In this document: piece by piece, positions 42,338 to 51,408 of the stretch
Layout: each line of letters begins with the position of its first letter
Numbering within the stretch: position 1 is the first letter of the stretch
Origin: JAAYRQ01 sp035647815
GTDB taxonomy: Bacteria; Bacillota; Syntrophomonadia; Syntrophomonadales; Syntrophomonadaceae
NCBI GenBank assembly: GCA_035647815.1
Contig: DASRMR010000042.1
Coordinates: 1-51,413 of the forward strand
Length of the DNA: 51,413 nucleotides
Direction of reading: 5' to 3'
Program-made: the position numbers and the translations under genes
Notes under the pieces: model-generated
Told to the model about the DNA's origin: nothing
The model's database searches: none
The model's input: the letters and a program-made list of their open reading frames with translations, nothing else

Positions 42338-43477
42338 TTATGCTCTTAACAAATCATTTGCAATAACTATCCGCTGAATTTCGGAAGTACCTTCGAATAT
42401 CTGCATGATTTTGGCATCACGGAAATACTTTTCTACTGGATATTCTTTGCTATAACCATAACCACCAAATACTTGGACAGCATCTGTAGCAATCTTCATG
42501 GCTGCATCACCAGCAAACCCTTTTGCTAAAGAGGCTATTTGGGTAAAAGGAATTCCTGCATCTTGATTACTTGATGCTTGCAAATATAATAAACGAGCAG
42601 CTTGGGTATATTGTGCCATATCAGCTAACATAAATTGAATAGCTTGGAAAGAGGCAATAGGCTTACCAAATTGAACTCTTTCTTTGGCATATTTTACTGA
42701 TGCCTCTAAAGAGGCTTGACATATGCCAACTGCCATTGCTGCAACAGAGGCTCGCGATAAATCGAGTGTTTGCATTGCAATTTTGAATCCATCACCTTCA
42801 GCACCTAAAAGATTTTTGGCGGGAACTTTTGCATCTTCAAATATTACTGAAGTTGTATTGGAACTGCGAATACCTAACTTATCTTCCTTAGGTCCAATTG
42901 TTATACCGGGCGTATTACGGTCTACCATAAAACAGCACATACCTTTTTTGCCTAACTTTTTATCAGTTGTAGCAAACACGGTATAAACCCCAGCTACTCC
43001 ACCATTACTAATGAATTGTTTACTGCCATTTAGTATATAATTATCGCCATCTTTAATACATCTAGTAGATATACCTCCTGCATCAGAGCCAGCACCAGGT
43101 TCAGTTAAGCAAAAACCACCTAATGCTCCCTCATTTTGTAAACCGTACCACCATTTTTTCTGTTCCTGGTTAGCTGCGATTAATATCGGATCAGCAGCTA
43201 ATAGGGTACTAGCACAAATAGTAGTCGCTAGGCCTGCATCACCACGAGCCAATTCTTCCATAACTAGGTTCTGAGTAAGATGATCAAGTCCAGACCCGCC
43301 ATATTCAGCTGGAACCCCTACAGTTGTCAATCCTATATCTAACATTTTATCCACGACATCTTGTGGAAAGTAATTATCCTTATCCCATTGACCAGCATAA
43401 GGTACAACTTCATTTTCTACAAAATCCCGAGTCATTTTACGCATCATTTCTTGTTCTTTGCTAAATTCAAAATCCAT
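42338..43477 (-). CDS. Acyl-CoA dehydrogenase (short-chain/butyryl type)
   Basis: 379-residue FAD enzyme, the normal length. Flavin and substrate motifs are GGFCLTEPGAGSDAGG and FISNGGVAGVYTVFA; the catalytic base is Glu362 in MQIFEGTSEIQRIVIAN. It would interconvert butyryl-CoA and crotonyl-CoA or a related pair. No etfAB genes are beside it, so its electron-transfer flavoprotein must lie elsewhere. GGGAGG precedes the ATG. Confidence 0.93.
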   Translation of the reverse strand: MDFEFSKEQEMMRKMTRDFVENEVVPYAGQWDKDNYFPQDVVDKMLDIGLTTVGVPAEYGGSGLDHLTQNLVMEELARGDAGLATTICASTLLAADPILIAANQEQKKWWYGLQNEGALGGFCLTEPGAGSDAGGISTRCIKDGDNYILNGSKQFISNGGVAGVYTVFATTDKKLGKKGMCCFMVDRNTPGITIGPKEDKLGIRSSNTTSVIFEDAKVPAKNLLGAEGDGFKIAMQTLDLSRASVAAMAVGICQASLEASVKYAKERVQFGKPIASFQAIQFMLADMAQYTQAARLLYLQASSNQDAGIPFTQIASLAKGFAGDAAMKIATDAVQVFGGYGYSKEYPVEKYFRDAKIMQIFEGTSEIQRIVIANDLLRA

Positions 43478-43816
43478 TTTTACCTCCCAATAATATAAAA
43501 TCAGCTACATTAAGTTCTAAGTGAAAGCACAAGAGGTTTTATCTGTAGTATGTTTTAATAGCATTTGTAGATATTGGTTATTACCTAGTGTTGCCCTATC
43601 GGATATTGTTTTAATCGCAGTACATTTTCTGCTTGGATTACAATCAAAACTTATTATAAAAGTTTGTTTAGTTTATAAAGTCATCACCTCACAAATATTG
43701 TTTACAAAGAATATTAATATATTTATCGACAATTTTCAACATATTACTAAATAGACTAAACTATTTAGTAGTTTTCTTCAAGTTTAATATTATTGGTTTT
43801 CAATAAATTTATTCAT
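43478..43816. other. Intergenic region upstream of the acyl-CoA dehydrogenase
   Basis: About 340 bp of A+T-rich DNA expected to hold the acyl-CoA dehydrogenase promoter. No convincing gene or structure was seen apart from the rnpB terminator at its right end. Confidence 0.5.
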
Positions 43817-43845
43817 AAAAAAAACCGCTATTGATAGCGGTTTTT
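43817..43845 (-). terminator. Terminator of rnpB
   Basis: AAACCGCTA pairs with TAGCGGTTT around a 4-nt loop. Read on the minus strand it is followed by TTTTT, 16 nt after the RNase P RNA. Confidence 0.85.
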
Positions 43846-43860
43846 AGATGCATTATAAAT

Positions 43861-44190
43861 AAGTAAATCTGTAAGCGGAGTTCTGTATTAGATAGTCATC
43901 TATCTAGTATGTTAGTCACCTAACATCTCTAGCGACCTAACCCGGGAACAAAGCGGGCTACTTTTAAGTTCCTCTATTCGGTCTTGCTCCAGATGGGGTT
44001 TACCTAGCCGTTTAGTTACCTAAACGCTGGTGAGCTCTTACCTCACCTTTCCACCCTTACCTGATTAAACAGGCGGTTTATTTCTGTGGTACTTTCCTTA
44101 GGGTTGCCCCCACTGGGTGTTATCCAGCATCCTGCCCTATGGAGCTCCGACTTTCCTCGAGCCTTAAGCTCGCGACTATCTGATTTACTT
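43861..44190 (-). ncRNA. rnpB: RNase P RNA (class A)
   Basis: Read on the minus strand it contains GAGGAAAGTCGGAGCTCC near the 5' end, ATAGGGCAGGATGCTGG, the GTGGGGGCAACCCTAAGGAA region, CCACAGAAA and, near the 3' end, CCCGGGTTAGGTCGCTAGAG. The ends AAGTAAATC and GATTTACTT pair as helix P1. The arrangement fits class A. It processes tRNA 5' leaders together with RnpA. Confidence 0.96.
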
Positions 44191-44216
44191 ATATAAAGCA
44201 ACTAATAGTATATACT

Positions 44217-44244
44217 ATTATACAGGTGATTGTAAAGCTAACAA
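44217..44244 (-). promoter_or_regulatory. rnpB promoter
   Basis: On the minus strand, -35 TTGTTA (44239-44244) and -10 TATAAT (44217-44222) with a 16-bp spacer. The start would be near 44210, about 20 nt before the mature RNA. Confidence 0.65.
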
Positions 44245-44408
44245 AAATATTTATACTAAAATAAAAAACTTTTAAATGAAGCAGGAAAAAGACAACCTAT
44301 AGAGAATAGACTATTTATACACAATATTTAATTGTAGGTTCAATATATTTGAGTTTTGGTATATATTAATAATAGAATAATTATTATAGTTGTAAGAGAG
44401 GGGGGGGA

Positions 44409-44726
44409 ATGTTGGCTATTTTCGGTATGGGAGAATTTAATGGTCTTGGATCATTATTAACCTTACTAGGTGTATTTGTGGCTATCTATATATTCATAAA
44501 ATTTTGTTCGTGGTCTAAAGGTTTTGAAATTTCCGGTCAGATTAAGAAGATTATTTTTATCTTAACTGGAGTTGGTACAGTAGGTTTTAATGTTCTTTAT
44601 GCTATGGGTAATAAGACGGCTCTTCAAGGTGATTGGAGCATGGCAACAATTGCATTAGCTGTTACCATGGCTTGGGTTTTCGTTTTTGCATTTGCTTTGA
44701 TGGCAGAAACTAAATCTGCGGAATAA
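44409..44726 (+). CDS. Small integral membrane protein, unknown
   Basis: 105 residues with three membrane segments at about 13-32, 44-65 and 77-98 and short polar loops (CSWSKGFEISGQIKK). I recognise no family. A very G-rich ribosome site precedes ATG 44409 and a terminator follows, so it is a deliberate monocistronic unit, opposite in direction to rnpB. Confidence 0.65.
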   Translation: MLAIFGMGEFNGLGSLLTLLGVFVAIYIFIKFCSWSKGFEISGQIKKIIFILTGVGTVGFNVLYAMGNKTALQGDWSMATIALAVTMAWVFVFAFALMAETKSAE

Positions 44727-44735
44727 TTACTTAAC

Positions 44736-44767
44736 AAATAGACGGCGTTAGCCGTCTATTTGTGTTT
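44736..44767 (+). terminator. Terminator after the small membrane protein gene
   Basis: AAATAGACGGC pairs with GCCGTCTATTT around GTTA, followed by GTGTTTA. Confidence 0.8.
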
Positions 44768-44797
44768 ATAGTATTATAAATAAAGGGGAATAAAGTT

Positions 44798-45499
44798 ATG
44801 TTAGAAGTTACCAAACGCAAAATCGTTCAGTATTTAGCTGAAAAAGGATTCTTGTTAAGAGATGATCTAATCATTAAGGAACATCGATTAAAATTAATTG
44901 TTAATGATGAATATTATTCCGATTACTTTTGTACCCCCTCATTCCTAGAAGAACTTGTATTAGGGAGTCTAGCTATAGAAGGCTTAATTAGACAAAAGTC
45001 AGATTTAAAGTTTATAGATATAAATGATGATTGTATAAAAGTTAATATTAGCAGTAGCTCTGAAACAAAGAAAAATGTTAAGTCTGACTCAGAAATCCAG
45101 ATTAAAGCATCTCGAGTGTTGGAGTTAATGGATAAACATCTAGATAGTTCGCCATTACATAAGACGACTGGTGGTACTCATGTTATGAGCCTAGCTACTA
45201 ATGACGATATTATTATTACTTGTCAAGATATAGGTCGGCATAATGCTCTAGATAAACTCTATGGTTGTTGTTTAAAGAATGATATTAAATTAGATGATAA
45301 AATTTTATTTAGTAGTGGGAGAATTACTAATGAAATAGCTTATAAAACACTTAAAATGGGGGTTAAGGTAATCGTTTCTAGAGCGATGGTAAGTAGTATG
45401 GCTATAGAGTTAGCTGAAGCACATGGCTTGACTATATTAGGCTTTACCCGTGGAAATCGTTTTAATATTTATTCTAATCCTCATAGAATTATAGAATAG
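44798..45499 (+). CDS. FdhD-like sulfurtransferase homologue lacking the CxxC pair
   Basis: 233 residues. The FdhD core is clear: SPLHKTTGGTHVMSLA, CQDIGRHNALDKLYG, LFSSGRITNEIAYKTLKMG and LTILGFTRGNRFNIYSNPHR. FdhD passes sulfur from a cysteine desulfurase to the Mo/W-bisPGD cofactor of formate dehydrogenase through a CxxC loop. Here the corresponding stretch (NISSSSETKKNVKSDSE) has no cysteine, so either sulfur transfer uses another residue (Cys in ITCQDIGRH) or the role differs. No formate dehydrogenase gene is nearby. It is 15 bp before the RACo-like gene. Confidence 0.85.
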   Translation: MLEVTKRKIVQYLAEKGFLLRDDLIIKEHRLKLIVNDEYYSDYFCTPSFLEELVLGSLAIEGLIRQKSDLKFIDINDDCIKVNISSSSETKKNVKSDSEIQIKASRVLELMDKHLDSSPLHKTTGGTHVMSLATNDDIIITCQDIGRHNALDKLYGCCLKNDIKLDDKILFSSGRITNEIAYKTLKMGVKVIVSRAMVSSMAIELAEAHGLTILGFTRGNRFNIYSNPHRIIE

Positions 45500-45514
45500 G
45501 AGTTTGAGTGCTAT

Positions 45515-47338
45515 ATGTCTGATAAAGTAGCAGTAACTGTTATAAGTTCTACCCAAAAGGAATATATCGTGTGGGGATTTAAAGGTCAAAGTGTCCATGA
45601 AGTCTTACTTTTACATAATTATGATTATGATGCTTATTGTGGTGGCCGTGGTACATGTGGAAAATGTAAGATGAGGATAGAGGGCTCAATTAGTGAGGTC
45701 ACGAAAGACGAGCAAGCCATGTTGCTCCCCGAAGAATCAAAGCAGAATTTAAGATTAGCATGTAAAACTATAATACTAGGCCCAGTTACAGCCTACTTAG
45801 ATACTTATGAAGCACAAACTAAATCTGTCTTATACCCTGGAATAGAAAACATGCCTGATGGGAAAACCAAAATAAAAAGTTTTTTTATTCCTGGACTAGA
45901 TAAAGAGTTTGGCATACCTATCTATCGTAGAATAAAAGATGCTTTAGTAGACTATGAACTTAATTTGAGTCCTGAAAATATTAATGAACTTTTAAGTATT
46001 GATCGGATAGGACGTCCGTCATTGGAGTTAAAGGCAGTTATTTTTAAGGACAAGTTAGTAAAATATGTCAGTAGAGGTACAGAACAGGTATATGGAATAG
46101 CCCTTGATATTGGCAGTACTAGTCTTTACGCTGTACTAGTAGATTTAATCGATGGTAAAAATGTAGCTATTTCTTCTAAGGCTAATATGCAAAGAATTTA
46201 TGGTGCAGATATACTATCTCGTCTTAGTTATGCGATTAAAAACAAAGAGGCTGAGCATAATTTGCATCAGATTTTAGTAAATAATATTAATAGTATGATA
46301 GAGGAGATAATTGCAGAAACAGGGATTCTTTCTAGACAAATATATTCTTATATAGTAGTAGGTAATCCGGTAATGCTTCATTTCCTAACTAGGATTAGTA
46401 TTAGTAGTTTTGCTAGTTCTCCTTTTCTAGGAGCCTTTGCTGATGAATTGCAATTGCGGGCTAAAGATATAGGCATATTAGGAAACTTTGATGCCGAACT
46501 AACGATATTACCCCAAATAGGAGGTTTTGTAGGTGCTGATACCATAGGTGCCTTATTAAATTTAAAAGATGATAAAACTTGTTATCTAATGATTGATATT
46601 GGTACTAATGGAGAAATTGTTTTACATAAAGATGGACAGATGTGGGCTACATCTGCAGCTGCTGGGCCAGCTTTTGAGGGGGGGCATATTACCCACGGAG
46701 TAAGAGCGGGACAAGGTAGTATAGATAAGATTTTTTTGAATAAAAATGAGGAATTGGAATTTAGCTTTATTGGTGAAGGGCCTGTGCGGGGTTTATGTGG
46801 CTCTGCTATTATAGATCTTCTAGCATATCTTTTACAGACTGATTATATCGATGTTAATGGAATTATTAATCCTCAAGCTGTGGGGCACCTAAAAGTAATA
46901 AACCATGATTCGGATTTACAGTTGCTAATATATGATCAGGATAACATTTTACCTGGTAACCCCATTATTTTTACTCAGGAAGATATTAGGCAAGTTCAGT
47001 TGGCTAAAAGTGCTATTAAAACAGCTATAGACTTACTGATGGATGTTGCTGATATCAGTTATGAGGAACTAGATAATATATTTTTAGCTGGTACCTTTGG
47101 CAATTACTTAAACCCAGCTAGTTCTATTACTATCGGCTTACTTCCTGAAGTAAAAGTAGAAAAGGTCAGAAATATTGGCAATGCAGCTGGAAATGGAGCC
47201 ATATTAGCTCTTCTATCTGCCGAAGAAAGAGCTTATGCCTCTAAATTATCTAAATTAGTTAATTATATAGATTTAGCTAATCACCCTGATTTCCAAGATC
47301 GTTTTATTGAAAACCTAAACTTCACTCTTGGAAGTTAA
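45515..47338 (+). CDS. RACo-like ferredoxin-ASKHA protein (DUF4445)
   Basis: 607 residues. The N-terminal [2Fe-2S] domain has Cys42, Cys48, Cys51 and Cys83 (YCGGRGTCGKCK, LACKT). A linker follows, and then an ASKHA-type ATPase from about 192 (YGIALDIGSTSLYAVLVDL), with CYLMIDIGTNGEIVLHKDG, GQGSIDKIF and IFLAGTFGNYLNPASSITIG. This is the architecture of reductive activators of corrinoid proteins (RACo). No corrinoid protein or methyltransferase gene is adjacent. Its only partner here is the FdhD-like gene, which suggests a joint role. Confidence 0.88.
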   Translation: MSDKVAVTVISSTQKEYIVWGFKGQSVHEVLLLHNYDYDAYCGGRGTCGKCKMRIEGSISEVTKDEQAMLLPEESKQNLRLACKTIILGPVTAYLDTYEAQTKSVLYPGIENMPDGKTKIKSFFIPGLDKEFGIPIYRRIKDALVDYELNLSPENINELLSIDRIGRPSLELKAVIFKDKLVKYVSRGTEQVYGIALDIGSTSLYAVLVDLIDGKNVAISSKANMQRIYGADILSRLSYAIKNKEAEHNLHQILVNNINSMIEEIIAETGILSRQIYSYIVVGNPVMLHFLTRISISSFASSPFLGAFADELQLRAKDIGILGNFDAELTILPQIGGFVGADTIGALLNLKDDKTCYLMIDIGTNGEIVLHKDGQMWATSAAAGPAFEGGHITHGVRAGQGSIDKIFLNKNEELEFSFIGEGPVRGLCGSAIIDLLAYLLQTDYIDVNGIINPQAVGHLKVINHDSDLQLLIYDQDNILPGNPIIFTQEDIRQVQLAKSAIKTAIDLLMDVADISYEELDNIFLAGTFGNYLNPASSITIGLLPEVKVEKVRNIGNAAGNGAILALLSAEERAYASKLSKLVNYIDLANHPDFQDRFIENLNFTLGS

Positions 47339-47536
47339 ATATAAAACTTAAAGGGATTATATCTTATTATATAGAAATATAAGTAAAGATTATCGGGAGG
47401 TAATGTATAGGCAGGGCTTAAGAAGCTTGCGATGACTGGTAGAATTTAAGTTGCTAAAAAGGCTCGTGAAATGGTTAAATGTATTATCGAATTTTTTCGC
47501 TAAGATGAATAAAGACAAATAATAGGGGGGTAAAGG

Positions 47537-48295
47537 ATGAGGTTAGAAGATAAGGTTGCAATAATTACTGGTGGTGGTACTGGTATAGGTCGGCAGGCTG
47601 CTATAGATATGGCAGCAGAGGGGGCTAAAATATTAGTTATGGGAAGAAGGCTAGCTCCTTTAGAGGAAACAGTAGAAGAAATCAAAAAAGCGGGAGGAAC
47701 TGCTCTACCATTTTCAGGTGATGTTACTAAGGTTGAAGATATAGAAAAAGCGCGAGATTTGGTAAAACAGACCTGGGGAAGGTTAGATATTTTAATTAAT
47801 AATGCTGGTTCTGGTATGAGAAAGCCATTTTTAGAAAGCACCTTAGAAGAATTTGATTACATATATCAAATTGATTTGCGTAGTGTTTTTGCAGTATCGC
47901 AAGTGATGTTACCACTTATGTTAGAAAGTGGTGGTGGCAGCATTATCAATGTTGCCTCGATTTTAGGTGTTTTAGGTGCGAAAAATTCTTCTGTATATTG
48001 TGCTATGAAAGGTGGGGTAGTTCAGCTGACTCGTGCCTTAGCAGCAGAATTAGGTCCGGAAGTAAGAGTTAATTGTTTATGCCCATCACATATTGCAACT
48101 CCCATGCTGCAATTTGAACTGGATCGTCTAGAGGCGGCTGGTAAGATGGATAAACTAAACAGGATATTTCCTATGAAAAGAGTAGGGTATCCAGAAGATA
48201 TGTCTGGTAGTATAATCTTTTTTGCCTCTGATGAATCAAAATGGCTAACTGGCAACATTTTCATGATTGATGGAGGGTTATCTTGTTATTGTTAA
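47537..48295 (+). CDS. Short-chain dehydrogenase/reductase
   Basis: 252 residues, classical SDR. The nucleotide-binding motif is TGGGTGIG at 11-18, NNAG at 88-91, and the catalytic residues are Ser141, Tyr154 and Lys158 (VYCAMKG), with a C-terminal GGLSC. The family includes 3-oxoacyl-ACP reductases and 3-hydroxyacyl-CoA dehydrogenases. Arg37-Arg38 after the second strand suggest NADP(H). GGGGGGT precedes the ATG. Monocistronic; the substrate cannot be assigned. Confidence 0.88.
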   Translation: MRLEDKVAIITGGGTGIGRQAAIDMAAEGAKILVMGRRLAPLEETVEEIKKAGGTALPFSGDVTKVEDIEKARDLVKQTWGRLDILINNAGSGMRKPFLESTLEEFDYIYQIDLRSVFAVSQVMLPLMLESGGGSIINVASILGVLGAKNSSVYCAMKGGVVQLTRALAAELGPEVRVNCLCPSHIATPMLQFELDRLEAAGKMDKLNRIFPMKRVGYPEDMSGSIIFFASDESKWLTGNIFMIDGGLSCYC

Positions 48296-48306
48296 TATAA
48301 AAGGAA

Positions 48307-48349
48307 AAAGGTGCGATAGGGAACAGTTCTAACTTATCGCACCTTTTTT
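48307..48349 (+). terminator. Terminator after the SDR gene
   Basis: AGGTGCGATA pairs with TATCGCACCT, followed by TTTTTT. Confidence 0.9.
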
Positions 48350-48450
48350 GTGCCTTCAATAACGCAATTCCCCATTTTTATGTTTTTTGTTGCCTTTTGC
48401 TATCATTAATGTTTATATTTATTACTAGAGATTAATGGGGGTATTAAAAA

Positions 48451-49215
48451 ATGAAGCTCGATTATCATATTCATGCCATAGCACATGGTGAATATAAATA
48501 TACTTTAGAATGGTTAACTCGATTTATTAATCAAGCCCAAAGGATGGGAATAGACGAAATTGGTTTTTCAGAGCATGATGACTACCTATTAGAAGTTGAT
48601 ATTGATTTAATTCGGGAAGTACAAGGATTAAATTCGAAAATTGGGATTAAACTAGGTTTAGAAGTAGATTATGAACTCGAACTTAATCAAGATATTAAGA
48701 AAATGGTTCAGTCTAATTATTTAGATTATTTAATAGGATCAGTTCACTTTATAGATGGTTGGGCTTTTGACCACCCCGATCATAAACATAAATTTAATGA
48801 ATTTGATATAGATATTGTTTATCAGAGTTATTACGATTTAGTCGATAAAGCAGCAAGATCTAAGCAATTCGATATAATTGGACACTTAGACTTAATAAAG
48901 ATATGGGGGCACAAGCCTAAACAAAAAGATGTTCTCCAATATGTAGAACCTGTTTTATCTAGTATTAAGGAGGCTGGTTTAGTAATAGAGATTAATACTG
49001 CCGGTTTAAGGAAACCGGTACAAGAGATATATCCACAATATGAAGTAATTGAATTGATGAAAAAGATGGATATCCCCATAACCCTTGGATCTGATGCGCA
49101 TCATCCTAGCCAAGTAGGATTAGATATTGATAAGGCAGTTTTTTTAGCTAAAAGGGCAGGCTATAAAAATATTGTTAGTTTTAATAAACGGGAAAAAATA
49201 ATAATACCATTTTAA
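48451..49215 (+). CDS. PHP-family phosphatase (histidinol-phosphatase HisJ/HisK type)
   Basis: 254-residue PHP-domain metallo-phosphoesterase. Metal ligands are visible as DYHIHAIAHG near the N-terminus, FSEHDD, GLEVDYE, GSVHFIDGWAFD, DIIGHLDLIKIWG and ITLGSDAHHPSQVG. This set matches HisK-type histidinol-phosphate phosphatases. No other his genes are adjacent, so a different phosphoester substrate is possible. ATG 48451. It is 22 bp before the transporter gene. Confidence 0.85.
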   Translation: MKLDYHIHAIAHGEYKYTLEWLTRFINQAQRMGIDEIGFSEHDDYLLEVDIDLIREVQGLNSKIGIKLGLEVDYELELNQDIKKMVQSNYLDYLIGSVHFIDGWAFDHPDHKHKFNEFDIDIVYQSYYDLVDKAARSKQFDIIGHLDLIKIWGHKPKQKDVLQYVEPVLSSIKEAGLVIEINTAGLRKPVQEIYPQYEVIELMKKMDIPITLGSDAHHPSQVGLDIDKAVFLAKRAGYKNIVSFNKREKIIIPF

Positions 49216-49237
49216 AGATTTGGTAAGGAGATAAGAA

Positions 49238-50248
49238 ATGACAAGTATAGCAATACTAATAATTAGTCTAGGAGTTATTTTAGTTGGAGCAGAGGTTTTT
49301 GTTAATGGTATTGAATGGTTAGGGCATGAGCTGAATTTATCTGAAGGTGCGGTAGGAAGTGTTTTGGCTGCAGTAGGGACTGCATTACCTGAGACTATTA
49401 TTCCGATAATCGCTATAGTATTTAGTCCAGGTAATTCTGGGCATGAAATAGGGATAGGTGCTATACTTGGTGCCCCGCTGATGTTGGCAACATTAGCTAT
49501 GTTTGTATCAGGTATTGCTGTTTTAGTTTTTAGTCATAAAAGGATTAGTAGCTCAGCTATAGTAGCAGATTATTCTACCATGAGTAGGGATTTAAGTTTT
49601 TTTATCATAATATATGCTACTGCAATGTTAGCCGGGGCTATACCACCTCATCTTAGACTAGGGCAATTAATTATAGCTGTCTTGATGGTTTTAGCTTATT
49701 TTTATTATGTTTATATAATGTTGACTGAGGAAAGGGATGCTAGTGCTGCTAAGGAACTTCCAAACTTCTACTTTGATAGGCATAATAATTTTCCAACCTT
49801 AAGAAGGATATTATTACAAGTTTTTTTGGCTTTAGTTCTCATAATATGGGGAGCTAATATGTTTGTGGGCGCAATAACTGATGTGGCGATAATGTATGGA
49901 ATTCCGGCTTTTATTCTAGCTTTAATAATTACTCCTATTGCAACGGAATTACCTGAGAAATTCAATAGTGTTATCTGGATTTCTAGGGAAAAAGACACCC
50001 TAGCTTTAGGAAATATAACTGGTGCGATGGTTTTCCAGAGCTCCTTAATACCTGCTATAGGTATATTTTTAACTCCTTGGCAATTGACTACAGGTGCTTT
50101 TATATCAGGTATAATAGCATTAATGTCGGCAGGACTTATATATTATGAATTACGCATTAAAAAACACATAAGTGTAGGTATTCTACTTTTAGGTGGAGTT
50201 TTCTATCTAGCATTCATAGTCTTAGTTGTTAAAGGAATTATTTCTTAA
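49238..50248 (+). CDS. Na+/Ca2+-exchanger-family transporter
   Basis: 336 residues with about ten membrane segments and the two inverted alpha repeats of the CaCA family: GSVLAAVGTALPETIIPII in the first half and LALIITPIATELPEKFNSVI in the second, each with the ion-binding Glu. The second continues GNITGAMVFQSSLIPAIG. It probably exchanges Ca2+ (or another cation) for Na+ or H+. AAGGAG precedes the ATG. Confidence 0.88.
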   Translation: MTSIAILIISLGVILVGAEVFVNGIEWLGHELNLSEGAVGSVLAAVGTALPETIIPIIAIVFSPGNSGHEIGIGAILGAPLMLATLAMFVSGIAVLVFSHKRISSSAIVADYSTMSRDLSFFIIIYATAMLAGAIPPHLRLGQLIIAVLMVLAYFYYVYIMLTEERDASAAKELPNFYFDRHNNFPTLRRILLQVFLALVLIIWGANMFVGAITDVAIMYGIPAFILALIITPIATELPEKFNSVIWISREKDTLALGNITGAMVFQSSLIPAIGIFLTPWQLTTGAFISGIIALMSAGLIYYELRIKKHISVGILLLGGVFYLAFIVLVVKGIIS

Positions 50249-50274
50249 TAGGACTATAAAAGAATGACAAACTT

Positions 50275-50300
50275 AAAAAACCGGATATATCCGGTTTTTT
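50275..50300. terminator. Bidirectional terminator
   Basis: AAAAAACCGGA pairs with TCCGGTTTTTT around TATA. It separates the convergent exchanger and ribbon-helix-helix genes. Confidence 0.9.
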
Positions 50301-50309
50301 GTCTGTCAA

Positions 50310-50564
50310 TTAGCTTGCTTTACTTAAAGGAATTATATTAGATTGTTGTTTTTGTTTATTTAAATTCATATATGCAACTTTCCAACGTTCTTCTTCTTTC
50401 TCTAAATGTAATTTAAGGTCGACACCGATTTCTTTTCGCCATTCGCTTAGGTATTCCTCAATAAGTGTTCGTACGAGGCGTGATTTAGTAGTTGCTTGAT
50501 CTGCACAGGCAAAACGAAGTTCTCGATCGACTTCATCGGGCACTACTACAGAAATATACTTCAT
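50310..50564 (-). CDS. Ribbon-helix-helix DNA-binding protein
   Basis: 84 residues. The start KYISVVVPDEVDRELRFACA, followed by TKSRLVRTLIEEYLSEW, is a CopG/Arc-type ribbon-helix-helix, and a helical tail follows. A GGAGGGGGGGG ribosome site lies before the ATG. No toxin gene follows, so this is not an obvious antitoxin. Its target is unknown. Confidence 0.8.
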   Translation of the reverse strand: MKYISVVVPDEVDRELRFACADQATTKSRLVRTLIEEYLSEWRKEIGVDLKLHLEKEEERWKVAYMNLNKQKQQSNIIPLSKAS

Positions 50565-50995
50565 AGATATCCCCCCCCTCCGATTCTCAGACTGATTCCA
50601 TCTATTAATATTTTATTACTAGCTGGGCTTGTATATAATTCACTTTTCATGTTCTAAACCAATATATGTATTTTTAGCTTTTTAAATTTCTTCAATAAGC
50701 AAGTAATATATTTTGGCTGAGCATAGTGTTAAATCAGTTGATTTGGTAGTTTGTAAGATGGCATGAAACTATATTCATTTACTAAGTGAACTGCGATTTG
50801 TTAGTGTAATACGATTGTGCAAGAATAACTGCGAATGAGAGATAAACATGAAAATTAGCTATATGTTCACAAGGTCTCTATATACAATATTAACATATTA
50901 TTTAATCTTAACCCAGTATTAACTAAACTAAGTCTTGACTGAGATATTTATTACTGGTAGTTTAAATTCAGCAATATTTAAAAGGAGATGTTAAG
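50565..50995. other. Intergenic region between the ribbon-helix-helix and YlbF-family genes
   Basis: About 430 bp separating divergent genes, A+T-rich. Only very short frames without ribosome sites are present, and no hairpin or repeat of note was seen. The promoters of both genes should lie here. Confidence 0.5.
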
Positions 50996-51340
50996 GTGAT
51001 GGCAGTTAATCCATATGATATAGCACATAAATTAGCAAATGCTATAACTGATAGTGAACAATATCAAGATTATGTGAAGGCTAAACAGGTAATAGAAATA
51101 AATCCGGACTTAATGGAAAAGGTTTTGAATTTACGCACTAAGCAAATGGGTTTAAACAGGGCTCAGATGTCAGGGGAAGAAATACCTGATGATGTTATGG
51201 TTCAGATTAATGATGAATTTACTGAATTAAACCAGATTAAAGAATTAGCTGACTTTTTCGATAGTGAAGGAAAATTTATAGTATTGTTCAATGATATCCA
51301 AGGTATAATACAAAAAAAGATAGAACAGGGACTTGAATAA
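50996..51340 (+). CDS. YlbF/YmcA-family protein
   Basis: 114 residues, almost entirely helical: NPYDIAHKLANAITDSEQYQ, then VIEINPDLMEKVLNLRTKQM and the C-terminal FDIQ-like FNDIQGIIQKKIEQGLE. This matches the Com_YlbF family, whose Bacillus members (YlbF, YmcA, YaaT) form an FeS-containing complex that modulates RNase Y and affects sporulation and competence. AAAGGAG at 50981-50987 suits GTG 50996 or ATG 50999 equally well. Confidence 0.85.
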   Translation: MMAVNPYDIAHKLANAITDSEQYQDYVKAKQVIEINPDLMEKVLNLRTKQMGLNRAQMSGEEIPDDVMVQINDEFTELNQIKELADFFDSEGKFIVLFNDIQGIIQKKIEQGLE

Positions 51341-51372
51341 AGAAAATAAAGTATGATGAGCTAATATTTATA

Positions 51373-51408
51373 AAAAATGAGCTACTAATTAATTAGTAGC
51401 TCATTTTT
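51373..51408 (+). terminator. Terminator after the YlbF-family gene
   Basis: A perfect 18-bp palindrome (AAAAATGAGCTACTAATT and its complement) ends in TTTTTTA. Confidence 0.9.

Noticed and set aside
43521..43754. 77-residue frame upstream of the acyl-CoA dehydrogenase gene
   Set aside because: No ribosome site, composition typical of random A+T-rich DNA, and it lies in the expected promoter region of the divergent gene.
47341..47536. Possible gene remnant before the SDR (a frame containing VAKKAREMVKCIIEFFR)
   Set aside because: Too short, and the better ribosome site at 47397 leads only to a 10-codon frame. No family match.
50310..50564. Ribbon-helix-helix protein considered as an antitoxin
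   Set aside because: No small toxin-like gene overlaps or follows it; the neighbouring gene is convergent beyond a terminator.
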